Notes under the pieces: generated by a model | The model's database searches: none | What the model was told of the DNA's origin: nothing | Seen by the model: the letters and a program-made list of their open reading frames with translations, nothing else | Program-made: the position numbers and the translations under genes | Shown: positions 1 to 10,761 of the stretch, piece by piece | How positions within the stretch are numbered: position 1 is the stretch's first letter | How the letters are laid out: every line of letters begins with the position of its first letter | Assembly: GCA_028023455.1 (NCBI GenBank) | Contig: JAQFVV010006309.1 | Location: 950,511 to 1,014,510 of the forward strand | DNA length: 64,000 nucleotides | Source of the DNA: Epiperipatus broadwayi | Taxonomy: Eukaryota > Onychophora > Udeonychophora > Euonychophora > Peripatidae | Reading direction: 5' to 3'

Positions 1-232
1 AAGCAATTGACCAATAAAATTTCTACTGAGACTAGAGAATTTATGGAGAAATAAAGGAATATAAAAATATACAAAAATGATGCATTAAAAAGGATTCAAT
101 ACCTCAAATTTTGTAAAATGGTGTGAAAAGAGTTGAAAATGATATAAGAAAATATAATTGTAAACTAGCAAGAAAAGTTATAGAAGAGAATAAAAGTCTC
201 AAGAGTATAAAACAACATTTTGGTATTGATAT
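1..232 (+). pseudogene. RTE-clade LINE fragment (endonuclease-RT linker)
   Basis: Translation of about 145-230 gives a run like RKYNCKLARKVIEENKSLKS, and upstream pieces read ISTETREFMEK and NDALKRIQYLKFCK. This is the basic, helical linker between the endonuclease and the reverse transcriptase of RTE elements. Several stops and frame changes break it, so it is a dead fragment. The window begins inside it, and the dispersed repeat at about 278 follows directly. It may belong to the same family as the RTE remnants near 13.9-15.4 kb and 19.5-20.7 kb, which lack this region, but no overlap exists to test that. The assignment rests on pattern memory of the linker, not on catalytic motifs. Confidence 0.5.
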
Positions 233-277
233 TGTAACAGTCTGGGTTTTTCATCAGAAGAAGGGGAATGCATCTTA

Positions 278-580
278 CTATGGTCAGACCTAGGGTTTTC
301 TGGTAGGATGCTGTGAATGACATGATGATATACCTAACCTATGATCATATCTATCTCAAATGGGCTAAGTTTACACATTAAATTTAGATACAATTTAGCT
401 GCTTCATTCATACCTCACCCCTCTTTTGGATTCTGTTATGCCTCAGCATTCGATCTCAGGGAGAATTCTGCCTTTAGCTCTCTACAGGAATGAATTCACC
501 CCTCTTTTGGATTCTGTTATGCCTCAGCATTCGATCTCAGGGAGAATTCTGCCTTTAGCTCTCTACAGGAATGAATTCAC
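278..580 (+). repeat. Dispersed repeat R, copy 1, with internal 81-bp tandem duplication
   Basis: The segment 278-510 is clearly homologous to the reverse complement of 11651-11875: shared stretches include GGTAGGATGCTGTGA, ATGATCATATC and TTAGATACAAT. Inside this copy the unit 415-495 is repeated exactly at 496-576. Because 81 is divisible by three, the duplication creates a 65-codon open frame (426-623) that is only the repeat read twice and is unlikely to be a gene. No coding domain or terminal repeat was recognised. Copy 2 lacks the duplication, so the duplication arose after the copies separated. Confidence 0.8.
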
Positions 581-639
581 ACTAGTTACTACCACAACTC
601 TATATAGGTTCCAGTTGATTTAAAGATCTACTCAAACAT

Positions 640-2040
640 ATTACTGTATCATTATATAAGAAGGAGAGGTGTGTGTGTATATATCTGGTTTTAAATTGAT
701 GAATGAATGTATGAATGATTTTGATAAACTAGAGACCAGTTTAATTTAAATCAAATTGTCAATGTTTATTAAATAACAAGACAAAAATTAAATTTTTTTA
801 AACATATTAACCATAACAATGATTAAATGTGTTCACTGTTTCAACCCTTACTCATGGTAGAGGTACATAACAAGGCACTAATTATTTACAAAACATATAA
901 AATTTTTAATAAAATTTAACAACAAAATCATTACTAAATTGACTGTGAAGCAAACTAGCTTATTTACAATATTTTACAAGTGTATGTGTAATAGCCTCAC
1001 TGTGTAGTTCCAGTTATTGATGTTCCATTTTCTTTAGGGACACTCCCTTATCAATGTATGGTTCCCTACAATTGATAGACAAGAACATCCATACGGAAGG
1101 TTAGGTCATTTATACTGAAAAAATAAATATAAACAATAATTAGTTAACAATTAACACAAATTCTGTCCTGTAGTAAGTGAATGTGCTTAATATGAAATAA
1201 TATCAAAACTCTTACCTTATTCCATATCATAGTGCTGATGATCAAATGTCAAGTCACTACAGAGAGAAAGCTGACTACTATTATGTGCTTAATATAAAAT
1301 AATATCAAAAATCTTATGTTATCCCATATCATAGTGATGATGATCAAATGTCAAGTCACTACAGAGGTAAAGCTGACCTAAACTTTATTTAACATTAAAA
1401 AATATTATCTAATATAATAAATTTTTCCCCTTTCATTTTGTTGCTTCCAATCATAATGGACCTTTCCAAGTTATAGGCACATTTAAGCTTCCAAGTGTGG
1501 AGATAAATAAAACTAGAAATTTACAAACATATATAAAAATAATACATAATAAATCAAACTTTCTTTAAATCATCTTGATTAATGTTCATGAGTTTGGCAT
1601 TAATGTCTTTTTATGAAGACAATCTATCTCTCTTTGGATCATTCTTCTTCAGTAAGACATTCATCAATCACTAAAATTCCTCGGCAATGTACTTGCAATG
1701 ATGTTACTTTCACTTTATTCAGTTGCTTTTCTTTTCAATCCATTTAGACATTACCATACATCTGAGAATCTAAATAAAATAAAACTAACTGTAATAAGAT
1801 AATAACCCACCTCATAGTCTAGGAAAATCTACAAAATCAGGGTGTAGCAATTACATGCTCACATTCCAGCAATTACAAAGTAGAAAGTTATTTGAGGTTA
1901 TTCTCCCCACATCAAAAAACCAAAATGACACTGGGGAATGTGAATCAATCTCCTGATCAAAAAATCACTGATGTGATATGTTCATGGGAGGACAAAGTGC
2001 CCATCTTTGCTTTGAAAAGCTGCCCATGATAGAGGTTTTG
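640..2040. other. Non-coding, AT-rich; contains a 102-bp tandem duplication
   Basis: No open frame with recognisable content was found. The only structure seen is an imperfect tandem duplication: the unit starting ATGTGCTTAATAT at 1181 recurs at 1283 (period 102), both copies containing GATGATCAAATGTCAAGTC. Nothing else stands out. Confidence 0.6.
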
Positions 2041-2059
2041 TTTGAGGGAATGCTGGTTA

Positions 2060-2340
2060 GAATACTGTCAGACTGGTAGCCAGATTTCAGTGGTGTCAGA
2101 CAAATTCTACCAAGAGATTCTGACCAAAAAGCCCTAATGTCAAAAATTTATCACTAAACTCTATTCAGGTTACCATGTTTAACAGCAGAAAAAATAGACT
2201 AGTGCAAAAGAAAGTCTGGGTTGGGTTGAGGTCAAAGTAGGCCAAACGATTCTCTATCATGGCCAAATGATCCTCTATCATGTTTCTAATGCTGAATGGC
2301 CTAATCCATTACATTATTCTAGGAATAGACTCCATACCCT
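2060..2340 (+). pseudogene. Gypsy aspartic protease remnant
   Basis: About 2067-2110 translates to QTGSQISVVSDKFYQEIL. This matches the active-site region of retroviral-type proteases, D-T/S-G-S-Q-I-S-V-V-S, with the catalytic Asp apparently replaced by Gln. The following 200 bases give fragments with the expected hydrophobic strands but contain several stops. It lies directly upstream of the RT, as in gypsy pol. It cannot encode a working protease. Confidence 0.5.
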
Positions 2341-2773
2341 AGAACACCTGCATTATTAATTTCTCAGATAAAACAGTTAAAATAGGTGATGAAGTCTTGA
2401 AGATTGCATTGCTTCCCAGATATGATCTACCTGCATTGCTTCCCAGATATGATCTACCTGAGGTTTATGGTATTACATTCTATATCCCAGAAGCACTCAT
2501 AGATAATGAACTCATGGAATCTAACTTTTTTGGAAGTTATAGCACATTAAAACTGCAATCTGTGATTAATAGATTTAACCTGATCTTCTTGGGAGATACT
2601 AGAAGTGATCTATGGGTTTCAACAGATAATTAAATTAGTACTTGACCAACCATTTCAATCCAAATCATACTCTATTCCATACCAGTATAGGGAAGAAATA
2701 ACAGATTAATAAAATGCTGGACTGAAGGATCATTTCCAAATGCTCTTCACCTTACTATAATCTAGTTGTAACT

Positions 2774-3440
2774 GTGAAGAAGAAAGATGGGTCAATAAGA
2801 ATTTGTTTGGATATCAGACAACTAAACAAAATTACTGTCTCTGACAGAAACATTCCACTGCCCATAGACAAATTATTTGTGAAATTTGAAAACTTTTCCA
2901 CTTTTGAACTGATATCCAGCTATTGGCAGACAAACTCTATCCAGATGATCACCCCATATATGGCCTTTCAATATGAGGTTTATACATATCAGTTTAATAG
3001 GATGCCTTTAGGATTGATAAATAGTGGTGCTGGTTTGATAAGGTGCTTAGATAAGATTCTATCTCCTGACGTTAAGCAGATCATGACTATTCATGTGGCG
3101 GACTTTGTAATAATTGCATCTACCACATTTAAAGAAATCATCTTTAATACCTTACTATATTTTTTAAAGAATGCTATCTGAAATAAATCAAAATCAACTT
3201 CAAGAAGAGTACCTCAGTTTCCAACCAGGTAGTCTTCCTAGAACACATCATAGGTTGCAATGGGATAAAGTTTCATCAAGAGAAGATCAGTGTCATTCAA
3301 AACTTTCCTATAGCAACCAATAAGAAACAAATTAGATCATTTTTAGGCCTGTATAAATTTTGCAATCATTTCTACAAGAAGTTCTCAGACCACATGGAAC
3401 TGTTATTAAAACTAATTAGAAAAGATAAATGATAAAAGTG
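2774..3440 (+). pseudogene. Gypsy reverse transcriptase remnant
   Basis: The 135-codon frame 2774-3181 starts with KKKDGSIRICLDIRQLNK and continues through FELISSYWQ, YQFNRMPLGLINSGA and LDKILSPD, which are RT blocks 1-4 of Ty3/gypsy. The catalytic box, normally Y-x-D-D, reads HVADF here (first Asp replaced by Ala at 3098-3100), so the domain is catalytically dead. After a stop the homology resumes near 3185-3430 with KINFKKSTSVSNQVVFLEH and KKQIRSFLGLYKFCNHFYKK, the RT thumb/connection region. Identification is secure; function is lost. Confidence 0.85.
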
Positions 3441-3454
3441 GGATGAGAAACAGG

Positions 3455-3790
3455 TAAGACATTTGAAAATATTAAAATAAGGTTCTTAGAACAAATCATG
3501 TTAGCCTCCCCTGATTTTAATAAACCATTTATTGTCAAAACAGACAGTAGTGGTTTCAGATTAGGGGTAACAATATCCCAGATTCAGGAGAACAGCCAGC
3601 CTAGGGTTCTAATTTATCAGTTGGCTCATGAAGGGTACAAAAATAAATGACATGGTTACTGAGAAGGAAGCACTGACAATAGTGTGGGCCGTTTAAAAGT
3701 TTTGACAAATGCTACTTAGATCAGAGGTAGTAGTGATCACAGACCACAAAAGTCTTATTAGAGAAATTCAGTTAAACTGTGCAATGCTGT
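3455..3790 (+). pseudogene. Gypsy RNase H remnant
   Basis: Pieces in different frames read ASPDFNKPFIVKTDSSGF (the first catalytic Asp region, TDSS), GVTISQIQENSQPRVLIYQ, then VTEKEALTIVWAV (the Glu-containing TEKEAL motif) and VVITDHKSLI (the third catalytic region, TDHKSL). The spacing and order match Ty3/gypsy RNase H following RT. At least one frameshift near 3650 and a stop near 3695 break it. Confidence 0.75.
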
Positions 3791-4039
3791 AAGGGATCAA
3801 GAATGTGTAGGTCAGAACAGAAAGAATCATTTGTCAATAGAAAATGCCTACATTACAAAATGTCAATTTGATAGCTAATAGTAATGTAGAGAATTATTAA
3901 AAAACTTATCCCAATTGCAATTTGAAGACCCTGCTTGATTTAAACCCAGTCAGAAAGTTTTAAAAAGAAAAAAAAATTGAATATGCCAAAAGATTTTGTT
4001 ATAAAAGAGAGAACTGAGTCTATTTTACAAAGTAAACAT

Positions 4040-4990
4040 AGATAAGGACAAGTAGAGGGTAATAATACCTAAAACATTTCACCCCACTCATAAAATATAT
4101 CCACTGTTTGTACAAATACTTTGGTGCCCATAAAACAAATTTTGAGAATTTGGTTTTACTGGCCAAGAATATATAAAGACAACTTAAAATCACATCAAGA
4201 TTGTTTAGTGTGACTATGAGCCAAGCCAGTAAACCAAAATTATAGTAATACATTAAAATGTATAATTCCTAAAAGGCCAAATGAGATCATGGCAATTGAT
4301 TATTATAGGCCATTGCTTACATTCAACAAACAAAAATTCTTATTGGTCACTTTCACAATCAAGGTATTAGACAAGCTCCAATTCATAAGGATAGGAAAGC
4401 CTAAGACTATATTAACAGACAATGGTATGCCTTTCCTATTTGAAGAATGGAAAAACTGGGTGGAGAAATCTTAGCTAAAATGTCATTACATCTATTAGGA
4501 ATCCACAGTCCCAACTCTTGCAAATGTATAATGCAGGATCTTGGATGTTTGTTCAGGACTTACCTGGACGATGAGCACAAAGGATGGGTAAAGCAAATGG
4601 AGTACATAATCAACTATATCAATTGGAGCATGAATGAATCAACTGGATTCACACACATTAAACTGTACTTCAACCAGCCTACTCCAACATTATTTGAGAA
4701 ATATCAACCAACAATTATATATACCAATTTTGACATAGACAGGGACATGGTAAAAGCAAATGAACAACTGACAACAATGCAGAAAGAAGAAACAAAAAAA
4801 GAAAAGGGAGTGGTCATGACTTTCAAGATAGGGGACAAAGTGTTCACCAAAACACTCCATGTAAGCAAACCACTAGAGAATAAATTTCAGAAGTTTTATC
4901 AACAATATGAGGGATCATTCACTATTGTGTGATAGTCAGGCCAAATGCATTTTGAATAAAGATAGGTGGGAAAGTTAAAGGGACATATAA
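4040..4990 (+). pseudogene. Gypsy integrase remnant
   Basis: The zinc-binding region is barely visible around 4140-4230. The catalytic core appears in 4289-4474 as AIDYYRPL (first Asp) and GKPKTILTDNGMPF (second Asp). A frame change follows, and 4447-4932 continues with a region ending in CIMQDLG, where the alignment of typical integrases would place the third acidic residue; Lys seems to stand there. FRTYLDDEHKGWVKQ, TGFTHIKLYFNQPTP and the C-terminal MTFKIGDKVFTKT strand follow in the expected order, and about 4970-5015 adds a TYNTHILEPYL tail in another frame. This is a broken copy. Confidence 0.8.
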
Positions 4991-5049
4991 TACCCACATC
5001 CTAGAACCATATCTTAGTTGATTGGAGTGACCATAAATAAATTAAATGA

Positions 5050-7060
5050 TGGGTGTGATTTTTGGTTAAAGTTAAAAAAAGGATGAGATAACATCAAAGA
5101 AATGGGTTCATTAATGTATGAGGACAGTATGCCCAGGTGATAAAAAAGAAATTATAGTTACACTTAGAGTCAACCAAGACTTAGTAGTTAATCCATCCAG
5201 AACAATGGACACTCCAATTTGGTTAGTTAGTCATTAGGAAAGTCCAATAAGCCTCAATAGAAACAGGATTAAGGCTGAGTTGGTTGATCTCATACTATGT
5301 AACCATCACAGTAATAATAACAAAATGAAGATACCCATATATAAATCTCACTTTACTATGAGGTTAGAGATGAAGCAAGAGATTGTAAAATAATTAGAAA
5401 TATGGTTGAGAAAACAGCAGAAGCTAAAGTAAATATATTTTATAACATTCTCTTAAGAGGAGAAAGGAAAAGTTAAAAACTTGAATGGTCCAATGCAAAA
5501 CAAACCTTACACACTAGTGTTAAATTTTTATTTGTAATATAAAAATTTTAATGCTGTAAGGATAGAGGAGTTGTAAGGGTAACTTACAATCTATTTTAAA
5601 TACATCCTTATATGCCCACAATATTAGACTAAACCCATAATAAAAAACTGAATAGGTTAGGTACATGATATTTTTATTTGCAGACATATGTATAATAACA
5701 CATACTTGAAGTTTGTTTTAATAAGTACCAGACCAAAATAATGTTAAAATAAAGTAAATGCTCCTTTTTAAAATGGAAAAGAAAAGCTTAATCTTAGAAA
5801 CCTCTTTTATATATATATACCAATAATGACATGTTTGTTAATGTGTAGATGTCATGATATCAGACAGTAATTTAGTTGATGTGGTGATGATCTGAGGTCG
5901 AGTTAATATCAAAGCAACCAAATGTTGAAAAATGAGAATTAGAATTTTACTGTATAATTTTATTACATAATCTTATTATGTAACATTAACAACAACCATT
6001 AATTCTTGCAACAATAGGCACCTATAGCAATAAAAAAGGAAATTGAAAATGCAAATTTGCTGGACAACAGATGTTAAGCCCCAATCTAAAATCAAACCTG
6101 TCATTTCTGTTTTTTTTTTCACATTTTAGCAAGTGTTATAACAACTGCAAGCAATGAATAGCTTAATATCGAACATTAAAACAAAGACTAAAATAAATGA
6201 TGTGTTTGAAGATATTGTCTATTCTGTATAAGATTTTAAAGCACCAAAAATTGAAACAAATCATCAACATTTGAAATGGTAAAAATCAATAACTTTAGCA
6301 GCATAATGAAAGAATTAAATTAATTTTATAGTGACAATCAAAGATAGAAGACTGCACAATCAAACAAGACAAAAAGGGAATGTTATATAGTCAGCACATA
6401 CTGATAACTGATGAAATAAAACTTTTTTCATGCAAATTTAGTCAATGCCAATAGTAAGATGAAGAAAATTTAAATCTTTTTCTTAAATTATCAAAGAATG
6501 TATTGTAATGGGCATACTACACACTGTTACATTTTTTTAAAAAAAAAATTAGACATTAAAAATAAAAGTTTGCAAATAAAAACTTTTTTTTAAGAATTAA
6601 AAAATGAAAATTAAACATCATCTAAACTCAGATATATATAAAATTGCACAGATGAAAAATTATTAAAAGAAAACTATTTTTTTAAAAAAAAGTATTTTAA
6701 AACTAAATTTTCAGAATAAAAACTTAAAATATTTAAAGATAAAAAATATATTGTTAAAATGAATGTACAAATTTAATTAATGCTATTGTATAAAATGGAA
6801 ATGATTATTTTCAATTAGTTAAAGTAAACTAGCTCTTGGGCATCTCAAAATTTATAAATAAAGGTTAGGTAGGAGAGAAAAAAACAATAGAAACTGCCAA
6901 TAAAAGAAATCCCTCGGGAAACAAACCTCAATAAAAGGATCATCATCATGATGTAATGTACACTCGATCCAAAAGTTTATTATAAAAGGAAAAGTTTGGA
7001 AATAAATAAAAAGAAAAAAGAGATGTGAAAGAAGAGGTGTGCTATATGTGTTAGTGCGAA
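5050..7060. other. Non-coding AT-rich DNA
   Basis: Long A- and T-runs, and no open frame with recognisable content. The 78-codon frame on the minus strand at 6852-7088 has low-complexity, Phe/Leu-rich content typical of chance frames in AT-rich DNA. Nothing else seen. Confidence 0.6.
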
Positions 7061-7065
7061 CAGAG

Positions 7066-7104
7066 TTGAAGGGATTGAAAAGATGCACTCTTCAATCCCT
7101 TCAG
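7066..7104. repeat. Short hairpin (13-14 bp stem)
   Basis: TTGAAGGGATTGAA at 7066-7079 is followed after 11 bases by TTCAATCCCTTCAG at 7091-7104, giving a 13-bp stem plus one mismatch. No U-tract or gene boundary accompanies it, so a role is not evident. Confidence 0.7.
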
Positions 7105-7109
7105 TTTTT

Positions 7110-8860
7110 CTAAAAAAAAAGAGAAATGACCAATCATTTTCCTATATTGCAGACTACAGGACATCACCCCAGGACATCAGGGGAATTAATACTGGATCCC
7201 AGATGGCAAGCAACTGTTAAGGATGGACTTTTTAAAACCGTAAGAATTTTATGAACATTAATTCTAAAACTTTCCAGTATTTGAAAACAACCAGAACTCT
7301 AAATTATAAACTTTTCAGTATTTAAATAGAAATAGAATTTCCTATCCGACCAACTAAATTATGTATGAATAATTATTTTTATTGAACGTATTATTATTTT
7401 TAATCACTTCCATTAATTTATTTTTTTTCCATTCTTTTAAGTTACTATTATGATTTTTTTTCTGCTAAGCTAAACTTTTAATTAAATCATGTTAAATTTA
7501 AGTCGGATGTGAATGGCTGCGTAGATTCGTAAAGTTATGTTAGTTTAAGGGAGGGTAAATATTAGGTTACTTGTTTCATAGTTAAATTGGGTTAATTGAT
7601 TGGATATATTGGTGTAATTAATAAATGTAGTATGAAGATCTGCTACATGCAGGATCACATTATACATCACACTTGGGCAAAATAAGTCCCATTTCATACT
7701 GACCATCATAAGATGTATTCCCTGCTCTTTGGATCACCCCTTTAGCCTATGGAATGGGATAGTAAGATGGCAAAAAGGACCACAATCCCTTCCTATGGAG
7801 TATTTTTTTTATTGTTCTCACCAGACAGATGTAAATTCCTGTACTGGATGAGAGACAATTTCTTCTCTATAACCATGCTGTTCAGATGTGCATTCCTGAC
7901 AGTATGGTATTGTGCTGTCATATTCATGCTGCATTGAATACATCGATATATCAGATAGATTTGGCATTGGTTTGACTGCGAACTTTTGGCCTAAGGTTAA
8001 ATAAGGGATAGAATATTTTCTGTTCAAATGTAATCTATGTAGTCTATTCATACTTGACACTAATAAAATATTAATAAATTCATCTGTGTGAACTTCTAAA
8101 ATAAAAGTTAAAATGTAAATTAAATTCCAAAATAAACGTTAAAATATGTTAAATTTTAAAGTAAAAGTGATACTAAAATGATTCTAAATCTTATATATGT
8201 TTAATAAATGTTTGTGTGTGTTATTACTGGCAGTGGCTTCTTTTATTTATATTGAAAATATATTTTAATAAAAAAGTATACATTATCTCTGCTGCTCTGC
8301 GAGCTAGTGACTGGGGCTGACGGTCGTAATAAAAAATATATGTAAAATTTAGATCTTAACAGCACATATCTGCCTACTACATAAATTTTCCAGGTTCCAA
8401 TAGCCTGGTAGCACCCTGTATGGCAGATACAGTAAGACACAAATATCCCCGACCGTTATAGTATATTGTCTAGACAAACATGCCATAAGACTGGGATGCT
8501 GTCTTAATTGTCATGAAGCACGGTATTGTAACTTGCTTGTATAAATAATGCCTAGAATAAAGCTTAATGCCTAATCAGGTGTGTCTAAGTGAAGCCTGAA
8601 AGAGAGTGATGCCCAAAATGGAAACAACCTTGTCCAAGCATTACGGAGAATCTAGAGAACAATGAAGAAGTTATCAGAATGGACTGTATCAATGAAGGAT
8701 ACTAATATTTAAATTATAGACTCTAATCAGGAAGATTTGAACAAAATCAAAATTATCATGTTATATATATTTTTTCTTTATTTTATACATTTGTAAAATT
8801 CTACTTTTATTATTCTAACATGGTCAAACATAAATTTGTCCATAAGGTTGTTTTCAATAA
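7110..8860. other. Non-coding; slightly GC-richer patch at 8.28-8.60 kb
   Basis: No recognised coding or repeat family. The patch 8280-8600 has noticeably higher GC than its surroundings (CTGCGAGCTAGTGACTGGGG, CCCCGACCGTTA) and could be an old repeat or transcribed fragment, but no reading frame, splice pattern or homologous copy in the window was found. Confidence 0.4.
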
Positions 8861-8867
8861 TTAATAA

Positions 8868-8975
8868 AGGTTCAAACTCAACTGAAATAAAACAACTATA
8901 TAAAAATAATAAATATTTTCTTTATTATATTTATTATTTTTATATAGTTATTTTATTTCGATTGTGTTGGAACCA
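8868..8975. repeat. Hairpin element, about 48-bp arms
   Basis: The left arm 8868-8915 and right arm 8928-8975 are nearly perfect reverse complements, with about four mismatches, around a 12-base AT loop. Shared arm text includes CTATATAAAAATAATAAATA and its complement. There are no internal genes. It resembles a short foldback MITE; target duplications could not be settled because the flanks are AT-rich. Confidence 0.8.
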
Positions 8976-9509
8976 TTATTCTAACACTTGGATGTTTCAA
9001 CGCGTTTGCAATTAGGTAAGTCCATTCCATAAAAAGCAATGTGGAATGGGGCGGGGGAGTTTATAGAGCTAGATTTTTTTTGTTTTGTAAGTAAAATTTA
9101 GATTGACTTCCTACATAGTGATTTGGCATTCAGTAATCATCATCATCATCATATAGTATGGAATGAAATAAGAATTTTTGATGCTCTTCCATATTAATTT
9201 GCACTCACTAAGACAGGACACAGTTTCCATCATACGTTTACTTGTTTGTGTTTTAACTAATAATTGTTACATTTAGTTATTCATGTGAATGATTCATGTT
9301 CTTGTATGTAAGTCTTTTTCTATATAGTTTAGGAAAGGGGGTCCCAATGAAAACCTTTCCAGCAGAAATTTGATCATGGATCTATTGGACATAGTGTAAT
9401 ATAATTTTGTAAATAGTTATTTAGCTTCACGATCATTATAACAATGAAACAATAATTTTTCTGGTATTTTATTTTTGTAACTTAGCTAATCTTATTGACT
9501 TTGTAAGTA

Positions 9510-9582
9510 GAAAGTGTGATGCTTGTCTTATAGATAAAGATGCCGTTCGATGGCACCATTTTCATGCTAAAACTATAAAATA
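9510..9582 (+). pseudogene. Exon-like fragment of unknown identity, copy 1 (decayed)
   Basis: The stretch translates as CLIDKDAVRWHHFHAKTIK. It is clearly homologous, at DNA and protein level, to the minus-strand fragment at 10286-10539, which reads CLIAKDAAQWHVFCAKTHK. An AG-ending pyrimidine-rich stretch precedes it (TTTTTGTAACTTAG). Homology fades after about 75 bases and stops follow, so this is the degenerate partner. No protein family was recognised; it could be part of an unlisted transposon protein. Confidence 0.4.
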
Positions 9583-9792
9583 TTACCATTCCCAGGCCAT
9601 TGATTTTAATCATTTTGATGTGTTTTTTGTAATGCAAAAATAAAAACAAGACCAAATCATCTTTTTTAACTATTATTTTTTATTAACATATAAAAATTAA
9701 ATGATAATAATAAATGTAAAATAAAATAAACAAATTACAATTTGATTCGTGTTTTTTATTTTGCTTTATTAGAAAAATCAATTTTCTATTGG

Positions 9793-9840
9793 AGGGTTAG
9801 GTTTAGGGTTAGTTTTAGGGTTAGGTTTAGTGTTAGTGTT
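9793..9840 (+). repeat. Degenerate telomere-type hexamer run
   Basis: Eight 6-base units in strict register, each ending TTAG: GGTTAG and GTTTAG alternate with TTTTAG and TGTTAG variants. The consensus is TTAGGG with decay. It is an interstitial run, too short and too mutated to be a telomere. It is consistent with an animal that uses TTAGGG repeats. Confidence 0.65.
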
Positions 9841-9849
9841 CTGTTGTTT

Positions 9850-10285
9850 GTAATGCTAAAATAAAAAATATCAAAATCGTAACCGTAGTCGTAGGAAAAA
9901 AAAGCAAAACTTTTTTAAACAACAACAAACATTTGTTAATAATATATCCTTTTTATGAAATTTACAAAAACCATGCAGAATTGTACATTTCTTACTGTAT
10001 ATTTTTGTGTTTCCACTCTTTTTTATTTCAAAAATATACACATGGTAGAATCTTGTTTGTCTTGTGGAATGTTATGAACAGTACATTATTTGACGCGTTA
10101 CCTAATTCCAACTCATTTTACACATATATCTTGTCAACATTTTCCCAATTAAAACTTCAAAACAGTACATTGTAAAAAGTCTGATAATTATTACTTTACA
10201 AAATCTGAACATTTCAATAATTTAAAATAAAAAAAAATCCAATGAAAACAACATTTCCATCCAATTCAAATACATACCCTCTCAC
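9850..10285. other. Non-coding
   Basis: AT-rich. The 80-codon plus-strand frame at 9933-10175 has no recognisable domain and is probably chance. Confidence 0.4.
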
Positions 10286-10539
10286 CTAGCCGTAACAATT
10301 TTATAAACTGTGCGAATTTGGAAAATGTATTTGCTGCAATGCGACATATATGCTGTACTGTGATGTGACATAATGGCCTGCAATCTGTCAGACAACAAAA
10401 AAGTTGTATTATAGAAAACGCGGATTCGAAGGTGTCGGCCGCAGAAACAGCATTTTTATGTGTTTTAGCACAAAAAACGTGCCATTGAGCGGCATCTTTA
10501 GCTATAAGACAAGAACTGAGAGTGTCTATTAATACATAT
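10286..10539 (-). CDS. Candidate exon of unknown gene, copy 2
   Basis: Within an uninterrupted minus-strand frame (10266-10610) lies a GC-richer block encoding a run that starts LIDTLSSCLIAKDAAQWH and ends KFAQFIKLLRLGER. It is bounded on the minus strand by an acceptor-like CCCTGGTAG just before 10539 and by donor-like CTAG|GTGAGAGG at 10286 (a second donor, GTATGT, lies 6-7 bases further on). The residues are of mixed, protein-like composition, with eight Cys and several His. The inverted, decayed partner at 9510-9582 suggests a duplicated exon or an unrecognised transposon. I do not recognise the family. A host exon, a processed pseudogene or a TE fragment are all possible. Confidence 0.35.
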
Positions 10540-10761
10540 CTACCAGGGACATGGGTTAGTATAATGAATAATTTGGTTATTGAAATGGTAAAGATGCATA
10601 TTGGATACATATAAGCATATTTTTGCTAAGTTAATAGAATTTAAATTTTTATCAGTTATTAGTAAAATTTGTTAATGTGTTTTGAATCAAAGTGAACTCT
10701 ATCACACTATGATGGTCAAATATTCAATATAATGTATTTGTCCATAATGTTGTCACAAACA

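Larger units (their letters stand above)
2050..5020 (+). mobile_element. Degraded Ty3/gypsy LTR retrotransposon (pol region)
   Basis: Fragments in the canonical gypsy pol order lie on the plus strand: protease-like (about 2060-2340), reverse transcriptase (2774-3181 and on to about 3430 in another frame), RNase H (about 3460-3780), then integrase (about 4040-4932). All are broken by stops or frameshifts. No gag and no pair of long terminal repeats could be recognised; the sequence after 5020 shows no obvious LTR. The element is therefore an internal-region remnant. The protein fragments most resemble metazoan Ty3/gypsy lineages, but the lineage cannot be fixed by eye. No envelope gene was seen. 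Confidence 0.85.

Noticed and set aside
426-623. 65-codon open frame with an internal protein repeat
   Set aside because: It is only the 81-bp tandem duplication read in one frame; the homologous repeat at 11651-11875 has no such frame.
9133-9160. ATC triplet run as an RTE 3' tail on the minus strand
   Set aside because: Only about six triplets, and the adjoining sequence does not match the RTE 3' ends seen at 15.4 or 19.5 kb.
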